Source of the DNA: Vitis vinifera
Taxonomy: Eukaryota; Streptophyta; Magnoliopsida; Vitales; Vitaceae
Assembly: GCF_030704535.1 (NCBI RefSeq)
Contig: NC_081819.1
Span: forward strand, 21,982,001-22,046,000
Direction of reading: 5' to 3'
Length of the DNA stretch: 64,000 nucleotides
Each line of letters begins with the position of its first letter. The first letter of the stretch is position 1. A program made the translations under genes and the position numbers. The notes below the pieces were generated by a model that was not told the origin of the DNA, did not search any database, and saw only the letters and a list, made by a program, of their open reading frames with translations. Below are positions 22,035-34,168 of this stretch, piece after piece.

Positions 22035-24027
22035 TTGATTGTCTTTCTCTTGAAACAACCAACTCTGGCCAAGTTGACTAAGCAAAATTCAAGAGACCTT
22101 GCTGAACTTAAACCCAGATTTCCAAAGGAAAGGGAAAATGAAGATCAATAAAATCTTATTTTTAGCCTTCTACTATGGTAATATGGTTGAAACCTCAACT
22201 TCTTCAGAATTTCTAGCCCTCAAGAAGAATGCTTAATTCAGGAAAGGAAAATTTTCCTCCTTCCTCTTCCAACTATATTCTAGGATATTTGGCAGGACAC
22301 CGAGAAATGTAAAGCTTCTCAAGCATGCACAGCAAACCCAATGCTTCTCAAACAATGCAAACTCAAAAAACCAAATGAGACTTTATTTGCTGCGGTCAAA
22401 GTACTTGGCACTTTGACCTACAAAATCCAATTTGATTGCCTTTCCCTTGAAACAACCAACTCTGGCCAAGTTGACTAAGCAAAATTCAAGAGACCTTGCT
22501 GAACTTACAAACCCAGATTTCCAAAGGAAAGGGAAAATGAAGATCAATAAAATCTTATTTTTAGCCTTCTACTATGGTAATATGGTTGAAACCTCAACTT
22601 CTTCAGAATTTCTAGCCCTCAAGAAGAATGCTTAATTCAGGAAAGGAAAATTTTCCTCCTTCCTCTTCCAACTATATTCTAGGATATTTGGCAGGACACC
22701 GAGAAATGTAAAGCTTCTCAAGCATGCACAGCAAACCCAATGCTTCTCAAACAATGCAAACTCAGAAAACCAACTGAGACTTTATTTGCTGCAGTCAAAG
22801 TACTTGGCACTTTGACCTACAAAATCCAATTTGATTGTCTTTCTCTTGAAACAACCAACACTGGCCAAGTTGACTAAGCAAAATTCAAGAGACCTTGCTG
22901 AACTTACAAACCCAGATTTCCAAAGGAAAGGGAAAATGAAGATCAATAAAATCTTATTTTTAGCCTTCTACTATGGTAATATGGTTGAAACCTCAACTTC
23001 TTCAGAATTTCTAGCCCTCAAGAAGAATGCTTAATTCAGGAAAGGAAAATTTTCCTCCTTCCTCTTCCAACTATATTCTAGGATATTTGGCAGGACACCG
23101 AGAAATGTAAAGCTTCTCAAGCATGCACAGCAAACCCAATGCTTCTCAAACAATGCAAACTCAAAAAACCAAATGAGACTTTATTTGCTGTGGTCAAAGT
23201 ACTTGGCACTTTGACCTACAAAATCCAATTTGCTTGCCTTTCCCTTGAAACAACCAACTCTGGCCAAGTTGACTAAGCAAAATTCAAGAGACCTTGCTGA
23301 ACTTACAAACCCAGATTTCCAAAGGAAAGGGAAAATGAAGATCAATAAAATCTTATTTTTAGCCTTCGACTATGGTAATATGGTTGAAACCTCAACTTCT
23401 TCAGAATTTCTAGCCCTCAAGAAGAATGCTTAATTCAGGAAAGGAAAATTTTCCTCCTTCCTCTTCCAACTATATTCTAGGATATTTGGCAGGACACCGA
23501 GAAATGTAAAGCTTCTCAAGCATGCACAGCAAACCCAATGCTTCTCAAACAATGCAAACTCAGAAAACCAACTGAGACTTTATTTGCTGCAGTCAAAGTA
23601 CTTGGCACTTTGACCTACAAAATCCAATTTGATTGTCTTTCTCTTGAAACAACCAACTCTGGCCAAGTTGACTAAGCAAAATTCAAGAGACCTTGCTGAA
23701 CTTACAAACCCAGATTTCCAAAGGAAAGGGAAAATGAAGATCAATAAAATCTTATTTTTAGCCTTCTACTATGGTAATATGGTTGAAACCTCAACTTCTT
23801 CAGAATTTCTAGCCCTCAAGAAGAATGCTTAATTCAGGAAAGGAAAATTTTCCTCCTTCCTCTTCCAACTATATTCTAGGATATTTGGCAGGACACCGAG
23901 AAATGTAAAGCTTCTCAAGCATGCACAGCAAACCCAATGCTTCTCAAACAATGCAAACTCAGAAAACCAACTGAGACTTTATTTGCTGCAGTCAAAGTAC
24001 TTGGCACTTTGACCTACAAAATCCAAT
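22035..24027. repeat. Five-unit block, first copy (1,993 bp)
   Basis: Units at 22035, 22432, 22831, 23230 and 23629 carry the private variants: a 2-bp deletion (GAACTTAAACCC), a B unit with TTCTACTATGG, an A unit with CAACACTGGCC, a B unit with GCTGTGGTC and TTTGCTTGCC, and a normal A unit. The same order returns in the next block. Confidence 0.93.
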
Positions 24028-26020
24028 TTGATTGTCTTTCTCTTGAAACAACCAACTCTGGCCAAGTTGACTAAGCAAAATTCAAGAGACCTTGCTGAAC
24101 TTAAACCCAGATTTCCAAAGGAAAGGGAAAATGAAGATCAATAAAATCTTATTTTTAGCCTTCTACTATGGTAATATGGTTGAAACCTCAACTTCTTCAG
24201 AATTTCTAGCCCTCAAGAAGAATGCTTAATTCAGGAAAGGAAAATTTTCCTCCTTCCTCTTCCAACTATATTCTAGGATATTTGGCAGGACACCGAGAAA
24301 TGTAAAGCTTCTCAAGCATGCACAGCAAACCCAATGCTTCTCAAACAATGCAAACTCAAAAAACCAAATGAGACTTTATTTGCTGCGGTCAAAGTACTTG
24401 GCACTTTGACCTACAAAATCCAATTTGATTGCCTTTCCCTTGAAACAACCAACTCTGGCCAAGTTGACTAAGCAAAATTCAAGAGACCTTGCTGAACTTA
24501 CAAACCCAGATTTCCAAAGGAAAGGGAAAATGAAGATCAATAAAATCTTATTTTTAGCCTTCTACTATGGTAATATGGTTGAAACCTCAACTTCTTCAGA
24601 ATTTCTAGCCCTCAAGAAGAATGCTTAATTCAGGAAAGGAAAATTTTCCTCCTTCCTCTTCCAACTATATTCTAGGATATTTGGCAGGACACCGAGAAAT
24701 GTAAAGCTTCTCAAGCATGCACAGCAAACCCAATGCTTCTCAAACAATGCAAACTCAGAAAACCAACTGAGACTTTATTTGCTGCAGTCAAAGTACTTGG
24801 CACTTTGACCTACAAAATCCAATTTGATTGTCTTTCTCTTGAAACAACCAACACTGGCCAAGTTGACTAAGCAAAATTCAAGAGACCTTGCTGAACTTAC
24901 AAACCCAGATTTCCAAAGGAAAGGGAAAATGAAGATCAATAAAATCTTATTTTTAGCCTTCTACTATGGTAATATGGTTGAAACCTCAACTTCTTCAGAA
25001 TTTCTAGCCCTCAAGAAGAATGCTTAATTCAGGAAAGGAAAATTTTCCTCCTTCCTCTTCCAACTATATTCTAGGATATTTGGCAGGACACCGAGAAATG
25101 TAAAGCTTCTCAAGCATGCACAGCAAACCCAATGCTTCTCAAACAATGCAAACTCAAAAAACCAAATGAGACTTTATTTGCTGTGGTCAAAGTACTTGGC
25201 ACTTTGACCTACAAAATCCAATTTGCTTGCCTTTCCCTTGAAACAACCAACTCTGGCCAAGTTGACTAAGCAAAATTCAAGAGACCTTGCTGAACTTACA
25301 AACCCAGATTTCCAAAGGAAAGGGAAAATGAAGATCAATAAAATCTTATTTTTAGCCTTCGACTATGGTAATATGGTTGAAACCTCAACTTCTTCAGAAT
25401 TTCTAGCCCTCAAGAAGAATGCTTAATTCAGGAAAGGAAAATTTTCCTCCTTCCTCTTCCAACTATATTCTAGGATATTTGGCAGGACACCGAGAAATGT
25501 AAAGCTTCTCAAGCATGCACAGCAAACCCAATGCTTCTCAAACAATGCAAACTCAGAAAACCAACTGAGACTTTATTTGCTGCAGTCAAAGTACTTGGCA
25601 CTTTGACCTACAAAATCCAATTTGATTGTCTTTCTCTTGAAACAACCAACTCTGGCCAAGTTGACTAAGCAAAATTCAAGAGACCTTGCTGAACTTACAA
25701 ACCCAGATTTCCAAAGGAAAGGGAAAATGAAGATCAATAAAATCTTATTTTTAGCCTTCTACTATGGTAATATGGTTGAAACCTCAACTTCTTCAGAATT
25801 TCTAGCCCTCAAGAAGAATGCTTAATTCAGGAAAGGAAAATTTTCCTCCTTCCTCTTCCAACTATATTCTAGGATATTTGGCAGGACACCGAGAAATGTA
25901 AAGCTTCTCAAGCATGCACAGCAAACCCAATGCTTCTCAAACAATGCAAACTCAAAAAACCAAATGAGACTTTATTTGCTGCGGTCAAAGTACTTGGCAC
26001 TTTGACCTACAAAATCCAAT
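24028..26020. repeat. Five-unit block, second copy (1,993 bp)
   Basis: Each of the five private variants of the preceding block reappears exactly 1,993 bp downstream (24028, 24425, 24824, 25223 and 25622), so the whole block was duplicated as one piece. Confidence 0.93.
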
Positions 26021-29000
26021 TTGATTGCCTTTCCCTTGAAACAACCAACTCTGGCCAAGTTGACTAAGCAAAATTCAAGAGACCTTGCTGAACTTACAAA
26101 CCCAGATTTCCAAAGGAAAGGGAAAATGAAGATCAATAAAATCTTATTTTTAGCCTTCGACTATGGTAATATGGTTGAAACCTCAACTTCTTCAGAATTT
26201 CTAGCCCTCAAGAAGAATGCTTAATTCAGGAAAGGAAAATTTTCCTCCTTCCTCTTCCAACTATATTCTAGGATATTTGGCAGGACACCGAGAAATGTAA
26301 AGCTTCTCAAGCATGCACAGCAAACCCAATGCTTCTCAAACAATGCAAACTCAGAAAACCAACTGAGACTTTATTTGCTGCAGTCAAAGTACTTGGCACT
26401 TTGACCTACAAAATCCAATTTGATTGTCTTTCTCTTGAAACAACCAACTCTGGCCAAGTTGACTAAGCAAAATTCAAGAGACCTTGCTGAACTTACAAAC
26501 CCAGATTTCCAAAGGAAAGGGAAAATGAAGATCAATAAAATCTTATTTTTAGCCTTCTACTATGGTAATATGGTTGAAACCTCAACTTCTTCAGAATTTC
26601 TAGCCCTCAAGAAGAATGCTTAATTCAGGAAAGGAAAATTTTCCTCCTTCCTCTTCCAACTATATTCTAGGATATTTGGCAGGACACCGAGAAATGTAAA
26701 GCTTCTCAAGCATGCACAGCAAACCCAATGCTTCTCAAACAATGCAAACTCAAAAAACCAAATGAGACTTTATTTGCTGCGGTCAAAGTACTTGGCACTT
26801 TGACCTACAAAATCCAATTTGATTGCCTTTCCCTTGAAACAACCAACTCTGGCCAAGTTGACTAAGCAAAATTCAAGAGACCTTGCTGAACTTACAAACC
26901 CAGATTTCCAAAGGAAAGGGAAAATGAAGATCAATAAAATCTTATTTTTAGCCTTCGACTATGGTAATATGGTTGAAACCTCAACTTCTTCAGAATTTCT
27001 AGCCCTCAAGAAGAATGCTTAATTCAGGAAAGGAAAATTTTCCTCCTTCCTCTTCCAACTATATTCTAGGATATTTGGCAGGACACCGAGAAATGTAAAG
27101 CTTCTCAAGCATGCACAGCAAACCCAATGCTTCTCAAACAATGCAAACTCAGAAAACCAACTGAGACTTTATTTGCTGCAGTCAAAGTACTTGGCACTTT
27201 GACCTACAAAATCCAATTTGATTGTCTTTCTCTTGAAACAACCAACTCTGGCCAAGTTGACTAAGCAAAATTCAAGAGACCTTGCTGAACTTACAAACCC
27301 AGATTTCCAAAGGAAAGGGAAAATGAAGATCAATAAAATCTTATTTTTAGCCTTCTACTATGGTAATATGGTTGAAACCTCAACTTCTTCAGAATTTCTA
27401 GCCCTCAAGAAGAATGCTTAATTCAGGAAAGGAAAATTTTCCTCCTTCCTCTTCCAACTATATTCTAGGATATTTGGCAGGACACCGAGAAATGTAAAGC
27501 TTCTCAAGCATGCACAGCAAACCCAATGCTTCTCAAACAATGCAAACTCAAAAAACCAAATGAGACTTTATTTGCTGCGGTCAAAGTACTTGGCACTTTG
27601 ACCTACAAAATCCAATTTGATTGCCTTTCCCTTGAAACAACCAACTCTGGCCAAGTTGACTAAGCAAAATTCAAGAGACCTTGCTGAACTTACAAACCCA
27701 GATTTCCAAAGGAAAGGGAAAATGAAGATCAATAAAATCTTATTTTTAGCCTTCGACTATGGTAATATGGTTGAAACCTCAACTTCTTCAGAATTTCTAG
27801 CCCTCAAGAAGAATGCTTAATTCAGGAAAGGAAAATTTTCCTCCTTCCTCTTCCAACTATATTCTAGGATATTTGGCAGGACACCGAGAAATGTAAAGCT
27901 TCTCAAGCATGCACAGCAAACCCAATGCTTCTCAAACAATGCAAACTCAGAAAACCAACTGAGACTTTATTTGCTGCAGTCAAAGTACTTGGCACTTTGA
28001 CCTACAAAATCCAATTTGATTGTCTTTCTCTTGAAACAACCAACTCTGGCCAAGTTGACTAAGCAAAATTCAAGAGACCTTGCTGAACTTACAAACCCAG
28101 ATTTCCAAAGGAAAGGGAAAATGAAGATCAATAAAATCTTATTTTTAGCCTTCTACTATGGTAATATGGTTGAAACCTCAACTTCTTCAGAATTTCTAGC
28201 CCTCAAGAAGAATGCTTAATTCAGGAAAGGAAAATTTTCCTCCTTCCTCTTCCAACTATATTCTAGGATATTTGGCAGGACACCGAGAAATGTAAAGCTT
28301 CTCAAGCATGCACAGCAAACCCAATGCTTCTCAAACAATGCAAACTCAAAAAACCAAATGAGACTTTATTTGCTGCGGTCAAAGTACTTGGCACTTTGAC
28401 CTACAAAATCCAATTTGATTGCCTTTCCCTTGAAACAACCAACTCTGGCCAAGTTGACTAAGCAAAATTCAAGAGACCTTGCTGAACTTACAAACCCAGA
28501 TTTCCAAAGGAAAGGGAAAATGAAGATCAATAAAATCTTATTTTTAGCCTTCGACTATGGTAATATGGTTGAAACCTCAACTTCTTCAGAATTTCTAGCC
28601 CTCAAGAAGAATGCTTAATTCAGGAAAGGAAAATTTTCCTCCTTCCTCTTCCAACTATATTCTAGGATATTTGGCAGGACACCGAGAAATGTAAAGCTTC
28701 TCAAGCATGCACAGCAAACCCAATGCTTCTCAAACAATGCAAACTCAGAAAACCAACTGAGACTTTATTTGCTGCAGTCAAAGTACTTGGCACTTTGACC
28801 TACAAAATCCAATTTGATTGTCTTTCTCTTGAAACAACCAACTCTGGCCAAGTTGACTAAGCAAAATTCAAGAGACCTTGCTGAACTTACAAACCCAGAT
28901 TTCCAAAGGAAAGGGAAAATGAAGATCAATAAAATCTTATTTTTAGCCTTCGACTATGGTAATATGGTTGAAACCTCAACTTCTTCAGAATTTCTAGCCC

Positions 29001-32000
29001 TCAAGAAGAATGCTTAATTCAGGAAAGGAAAATTTTCCTCCTTCCTCTTCCAACTATATTCTAGGATATTTGGCAGGACACCGAGAAATGTAAAGCTTCT
29101 CAAGCATGCACAGCAAACCCAATGCTTCTCAAACAATGCAAACTCAGAAAACCAACTGAGACTTTATTTGCTGCAGTCAAAGTACTTGGCACTTTGACCT
29201 ACAAAATCCAATTTGATTGTCTTTCTCTTGAAACAACCAACTCTGGCCAAGTTGACTAAGCAAAATTCAAGAGACCTTGCTGAACTTACAAACCCAGATT
29301 TCCAAAGGAAAGGGAAAATGAAGATCAATAAAATCTTATTTTTAGCCTTCTACTATGGTAATATGGTTGAAACCTCAACTTCTTCAGAATTTCTAGCCCT
29401 CAAGAAGAATGCTTAATTCAGGAAAGGAAAATTTTCCTCCTTCCTCTTCCAACTATATTCTAGGATATTTGGCAGGACACCGAGAAATGTAAAGCTTCTC
29501 AAGCATGCACAGCAAACCCAATGCTTCTCAAACAATGCAAACTCAAAAAACCAAATGAGACTTTATTTGCTGCGGTCAAAGTACTTGGCACTTTGACCTA
29601 CAAAATCCAATTTGATTGCCTTTCCCTTGAAACAACCAACTCTGGCCAAGTTGACTAAGCAAAATTCAAGAGACCTTGCTGAACTTACAAACCCAGATTT
29701 CCAAAGGAAAGGGAAAATGAAGATCAATAAAATCTTATTTTTAGCCTTCGACTATGGTAATATGGTTGAAACCTCAACTTCTTCAGAATTTCTAGCCCTC
29801 AAGAAGAATGCTTAATTCAGGAAAGGAAAATTTTCCTCCTTCCTCTTCCAACTATATTCTAGGATATTTGGCAGGACACCGAGAAATGTAAAGCTTCTCA
29901 AGCATGCACAGCAAACCCAATGCTTCTCAAACAATGCAAACTCAGAAAACCAACTGAGACTTTATTTGCTGCAGTCAAAGTACTTGGCACTTTGACCTAC
30001 AAAATCCAATTTGATTGTCTTTCTCTTGAAACAACCAACTCTGGCCAAGTTGACTAAGCAAAATTCAAGAGACCTTGCTGAACTTACAAACCCAGATTTC
30101 CAAAGGAAAGGGAAAATGAAGATCAATAAAATCTTATTTTTAGCCTTCTACTATGGTAATATGGTTGAAACCTCAACTTCTTCAGAATTTCTAGCCCTCA
30201 AGAAGAATGCTTAATTCAGGAAAGGAAAATTTTCCTCCTTCCTCTTCCAACTATATTCTAGGATATTTGGCAGGACACCGAGAAATGTAAAGCTTCTCAA
30301 GCATGCACAGCAAACCCAATGCTTCTCAAACAATGCAAACTCAAAAAACCAAATGAGACTTTATTTGCTGCGGTCAAAGTACTTGGCACTTTGACCTACA
30401 AAATCCAATTTGATTGCCTTTCCCTTGAAACAACCAACTCTGGCCAAGTTGACTAAGCAAAATTCAAGAGACCTTGCTGAACTTACAAACCCAGATTTCC
30501 AAAGGAAAGGGAAAATGAAGATCAATAAAATCTTATTTTTAGCCTTCGACTATGGTAATATGGTTGAAACCTCAACTTCTTCAGAATTTCTAGCCCTCAA
30601 GAAGAATGCTTAATTCAGGAAAGGAAAATTTTCCTCCTTCCTCTTCCAACTATATTCTAGGATATTTGGCAGGACACCGAGAAATGTAAAGCTTCTCAAG
30701 CATGCACAGCAAACCCAATGCTTCTCAAACAATGCAAACTCAGAAAACCAACTGAGACTTTATTTGCTGCAGTCAAAGTACTTGGCACTTTGACCTACAA
30801 AATCCAATTTGATTGTCTTTCTCTTGAAACAACCAACTCTGGCCAAGTTGACTAAGCAAAATTCAAGAGACCTTGCTGAACTTACAAACCCAGATTTCCA
30901 AAGGAAAGGGAAAATGAAGATCAATAAAATCTTATTTTTAGCCTTCTACTATGGTAATATGGTTGAAACCTCAACTTCTTCAGAATTTCTAGCCCTCAAG
31001 AAGAATGCTTAATTCAGGAAAGGAAAATTTTCCTCCTTCCTCTTCCAACTATATTCTAGGATATTTGGCAGGACACCGAGAAATGTAAAGCTTCTCAAGC
31101 ATGCACAGCAAACCCAATGCTTCTCAAACAATGCAAACTCAAAAAACCAAATGAGACTTTATTTGCTGCGGTCAAAGTACTTGGCACTTTGACCTACAAA
31201 ATCCAATTTGATTGCCTTTCCCTTGAAACAACCAACTCTGGCCAAGTTGACTAAGCAAAATTCAAGAGACCTTGCTGAACTTACAAACCCAGATTTCCAA
31301 AGGAAAGGGAAAATGAAGATCAATAAAATCTTATTTTTAGCCTTCGACTATGGTAATATGGTTGAAACCTCAACTTCTTCAGAATTTCTAGCCCTCAAGA
31401 AGAATGCTTAATTCAGGAAAGGAAAATTTTCCTCCTTCCTCTTCCAACTATATTCTAGGATATTTGGCAGGACACCGAGAAATGTAAAGCTTCTCAAGCA
31501 TGCACAGCAAACCCAATGCTTCTCAAACAATGCAAACTCAGAAAACCAACTGAGACTTTATTTGCTGCAGTCAAAGTACTTGGCACTTTGACCTACAAAA
31601 TCCAATTTGATTGTCTTTCTCTTGAAACAACCAACTCTGGCCAAGTTGACTAAGCAAAATTCAAGAGACCTTGCTGAACTTACAAACCCAGATTTCCAAA
31701 GGAAAGGGAAAATGAAGATCAATAAAATCTTATTTTTAGCCTTCTACTATGGTAATATGGTTGAAACCTCAACTTCTTCAGAATTTCTAGCCCTCAAGAA
31801 GAATGCTTAATTCAGGAAAGGAAAATTTTCCTCCTTCCTCTTCCAACTATATTCTAGGATATTTGGCAGGACACCGAGAAATGTAAAGCTTCTCAAGCAT
31901 GCACAGCAAACCCAATGCTTCTCAAACAATGCAAACTCAAAAAACCAAATGAGACTTTATTTGCTGCGGTCAAAGTACTTGGCACTTTGACCTACAAAAT

Positions 32001-32291
32001 CCAATTTGATTGCCTTTCCCTTGAAACAACCAACTCTGGCCAAGTTGACTAAGCAAAATTCAAGAGACCTTGCTGAACTTACAAACCCAGATTTCCAAAG
32101 GAAAGGGAAAATGAAGATCAATAAAGTCATATTTTTAGCCTTCTACTATGGTAATATGGTTGAAACCTCAACTTCTTCAGAATTTCTAGCCCCCAAGAAG
32201 AATGCTTAATTCAGGAAAGGAAAATTTTCCTCCTTCCTCTTCCAACTATATTCTAGGATATTTGGCAGGACACCAAGAAATGTAAAGCTTC

Positions 32292-32722
32292 ACTGTACTA
32301 CTCTGAAAAGAAAGAAGGATTTCAAACAGCTACTTTGTTTATCTAGTGGTACATAAGTAAACAAAGGTATGTTCAGCTCAAACATACAACAAAATGATAT
32401 GATGATATCTAAATTTATAAGTTACATATGCTCATAGGCATAGCTATTTCCTAACTGTTGCAGAATCACCTAAAAGAACATCAATACATAACGAACATGA
32501 AAAGATAGGAAAACATATTTTAGGATTAAACCACATCGTGTTAATACAGCCAACATAATACAATGTATTTAAAAAGAAAAATACAGCACTCTCCACATAA
32601 GAAGCTTTATTGAAGCTTCAATTTACATTTATGACAATCTTTGATTATACTAGTACTAAAGGTATCTCTAGTACCCTTCTATAAAATATCTGAGATATAT
32701 GTTACAAGATCTTAATAATTCT
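32292..32722. other. 3' flank of the malectin-like gene
   Basis: Single-copy-looking sequence between the array and the stop codon of the malectin-like gene. On the minus strand it probably includes the 3' UTR. I see no remnant of a kinase domain in it. Confidence 0.5.
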
Positions 32723-34168
32723 TTAAGAGCATTCCACTTTACCACATGAAAATTGATTGTTGGACTTCAGATTACCTTTAGAGATATCCATTGGTAATGG
32801 TGACCATGCCACAGAGTCCTTTACTCCAACCCTTCTCCTATGCATAAGCAGTGATGCAGTTAGTAACAAGCACACAGAAGCAAACAAAGCAACTGAAACA
32901 CCAATATTTCCTCTTGGCCAATTCTTCAAAACTTGTTCCACTGAAACCTCTCCATCAAGACTACCCATTGAATTGTTCAACTTCATGATCTCAACCCCAT
33001 TCAGAATACCATCGACTGCATATGGAAAACTCTTACTCGAAGGTCCTACACTTACCGTCAATACCCCTGAACTATCTCCATCAACCACAAAGTCGGCATA
33101 GAAAGGAGAAGACAACACTTCATTTGTAATGTAAGAGAGGTCCATATCTTTATACACCAAATGGCCATCAACATGAACATTAAAGTAAATCAGACCGATT
33201 GCAATGCTAGCAATATCACAAAAATGCATCCGAACAAGATACTTATACCCTTCAACCACATCAAAACCCCAAGTAATGTTATGATTTGGAACCGTTGCAT
33301 TTGAACTACTAATCACTCTAGCAGAATTGTAAACGTTATCTGGACAGACTTCACGGCTTGCCCCTCCCATTTGGTACCTAATCCGACCACTAGTATAAAC
33401 CCTACTTGAGCCCTCACTAAATTTCAAGAACTCCTCATCAGGAACCCAAGTCCTCCACAAAGAATCATTAAATGGGGTCACCTTAGGACCTCCAACATTG
33501 ACTCTATACACAACTTCAAGCGCTTGTTTCGTCAACCCATCAAAATTCTCAACACTATCACCATTCACAAACTGAGCTGTATCAGCAATCAAATCCTTTG
33601 GCGCAGAAATCACCTCAATTGCATTAACAAACGCAAATTTCGATCTTTTTGATGGAATAAACCCAATGACAAGCTTTTCAGCATCGACCCAGATCAAGTA
33701 CTCCTTAATTCTAGCGTTTTCATTATCGTAACCAGTGAAATTGCTCAAAACCAGAAACCCATTAACCGAAACATGAAACAGAGCATCACTAACATCGTAC
33801 TTGGCAGAATTCAACTGGTGGAAATGAATACGTACCGCGTGAGTCCCCTTGTCTCTGATCTCGAACTCGTACTTCGATGGTTTTGTGAAAACCCTAGCCG
33901 TGTGGTAGATTGGGGACAAACCCAGATCAGGATTTGAGTCCCTGATAGAGATCGTCCGAGTCCCGCACATCAACACCGAGTCGGACTTGACCGAGTCTCC
34001 CATGAATTTCCTGTTGTTTCCGTCAACGGAGACCTCGTCGGAGGATCCACAGTTGATGAGATAATTGTCGACGGGAGAGAAGCGTTGGTAGAGAGAGGAG
34101 ACAACTAGCAGGTGTAGAGAGAGAAACAGGAGGAGAGAGAAGCTAGGATTTCCGTAAAGATTCTCCAT
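32723..34168 (-). CDS. Malectin-like receptor protein without a kinase domain (CrRLK1L-type ectodomain)
   Basis: 481 aa, single exon, ATG at 34168. Signal peptide about 1-25 (SLLLFLSLHLLVVSS). An extended malectin-like ectodomain, about 30-400, begins with the family signature YLINCGSS and contains the second-module landmarks FNVHVDGHLVYKDMDLS and VDGILNGVEIMKL. Several N-glycosylation sites. Transmembrane helix about 421-442 followed by HRRR, then a 35-residue tail with the juxtamembrane-like AWSPLP. Full-length relatives such as At5g24010-like kinases run to about 800 aa; here the frame ends before any kinase motif. It could bind cell-wall or peptide ligands as a co-receptor or decoy, or be a truncated relic. 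The tail includes CTAAAGGTAATC, a possible splice donor, so a distant kinase exon cannot be excluded. The 399-bp array lies 430 bp downstream. Confidence 0.82.
   Translation of the reverse strand: MENLYGNPSFSLLLFLSLHLLVVSSLYQRFSPVDNYLINCGSSDEVSVDGNNRKFMGDSVKSDSVLMCGTRTISIRDSNPDLGLSPIYHTARVFTKPSKYEFEIRDKGTHAVRIHFHQLNSAKYDVSDALFHVSVNGFLVLSNFTGYDNENARIKEYLIWVDAEKLVIGFIPSKRSKFAFVNAIEVISAPKDLIADTAQFVNGDSVENFDGLTKQALEVVYRVNVGGPKVTPFNDSLWRTWVPDEEFLKFSEGSSRVYTSGRIRYQMGGASREVCPDNVYNSARVISSSNATVPNHNITWGFDVVEGYKYLVRMHFCDIASIAIGLIYFNVHVDGHLVYKDMDLSYITNEVLSSPFYADFVVDGDSSGVLTVSVGPSSKSFPYAVDGILNGVEIMKLNNSMGSLDGEVSVEQVLKNWPRGNIGVSVALFASVCLLLTASLLMHRRRVGVKDSVAWSPLPMDISKGNLKSNNQFSCGKVECS

Larger units (their letters stand above)
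19964..32291. repeat. 12.3-kb tandem array, 31 units of 399 bp in an alternating dimer
   Basis: Units repeat every 399 bp from about 19,964 to 32,291. Exceptions: the first junction is 29 bp short, one junction is 6 bp short (21,243 to 21,636), and two units are 2 bp short (22,035 and 24,028). Two subtypes alternate. Type A has CTGCAGTC, CAACTGAGAC and GTCTTTCTCTTG; type B has CTGCGGTC, CAAATGAGAC and GCCTTTCCCTTG. The basic repeat is therefore a 798-bp A-B dimer, broken by A-A neighbours at 23,629/24,028 and 28,814/29,213. Inner units are nearly identical; the first and last are the most diverged. Each unit has a perfect hairpin arm pair (GTCAAAGT...ACTTTGAC), the palindrome GGAAAATTTTCC and a HindIII site at the junction. 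A 67-codon open frame recurs but starts at TTG and is not called as a gene. Confidence 0.97.

Noticed and set aside
20075..32209. Thirty or so 67-codon ORFs as a tandem gene family
   Set aside because: The frames open at TTG, not ATG, have no family resemblance, and repeat only because the 399-bp DNA unit repeats. The array is better described as satellite-like DNA.
19964..32291. CRISPR-like array
   Set aside because: There are no unique spacers and the unit is 399 bp. The DNA is plant nuclear.
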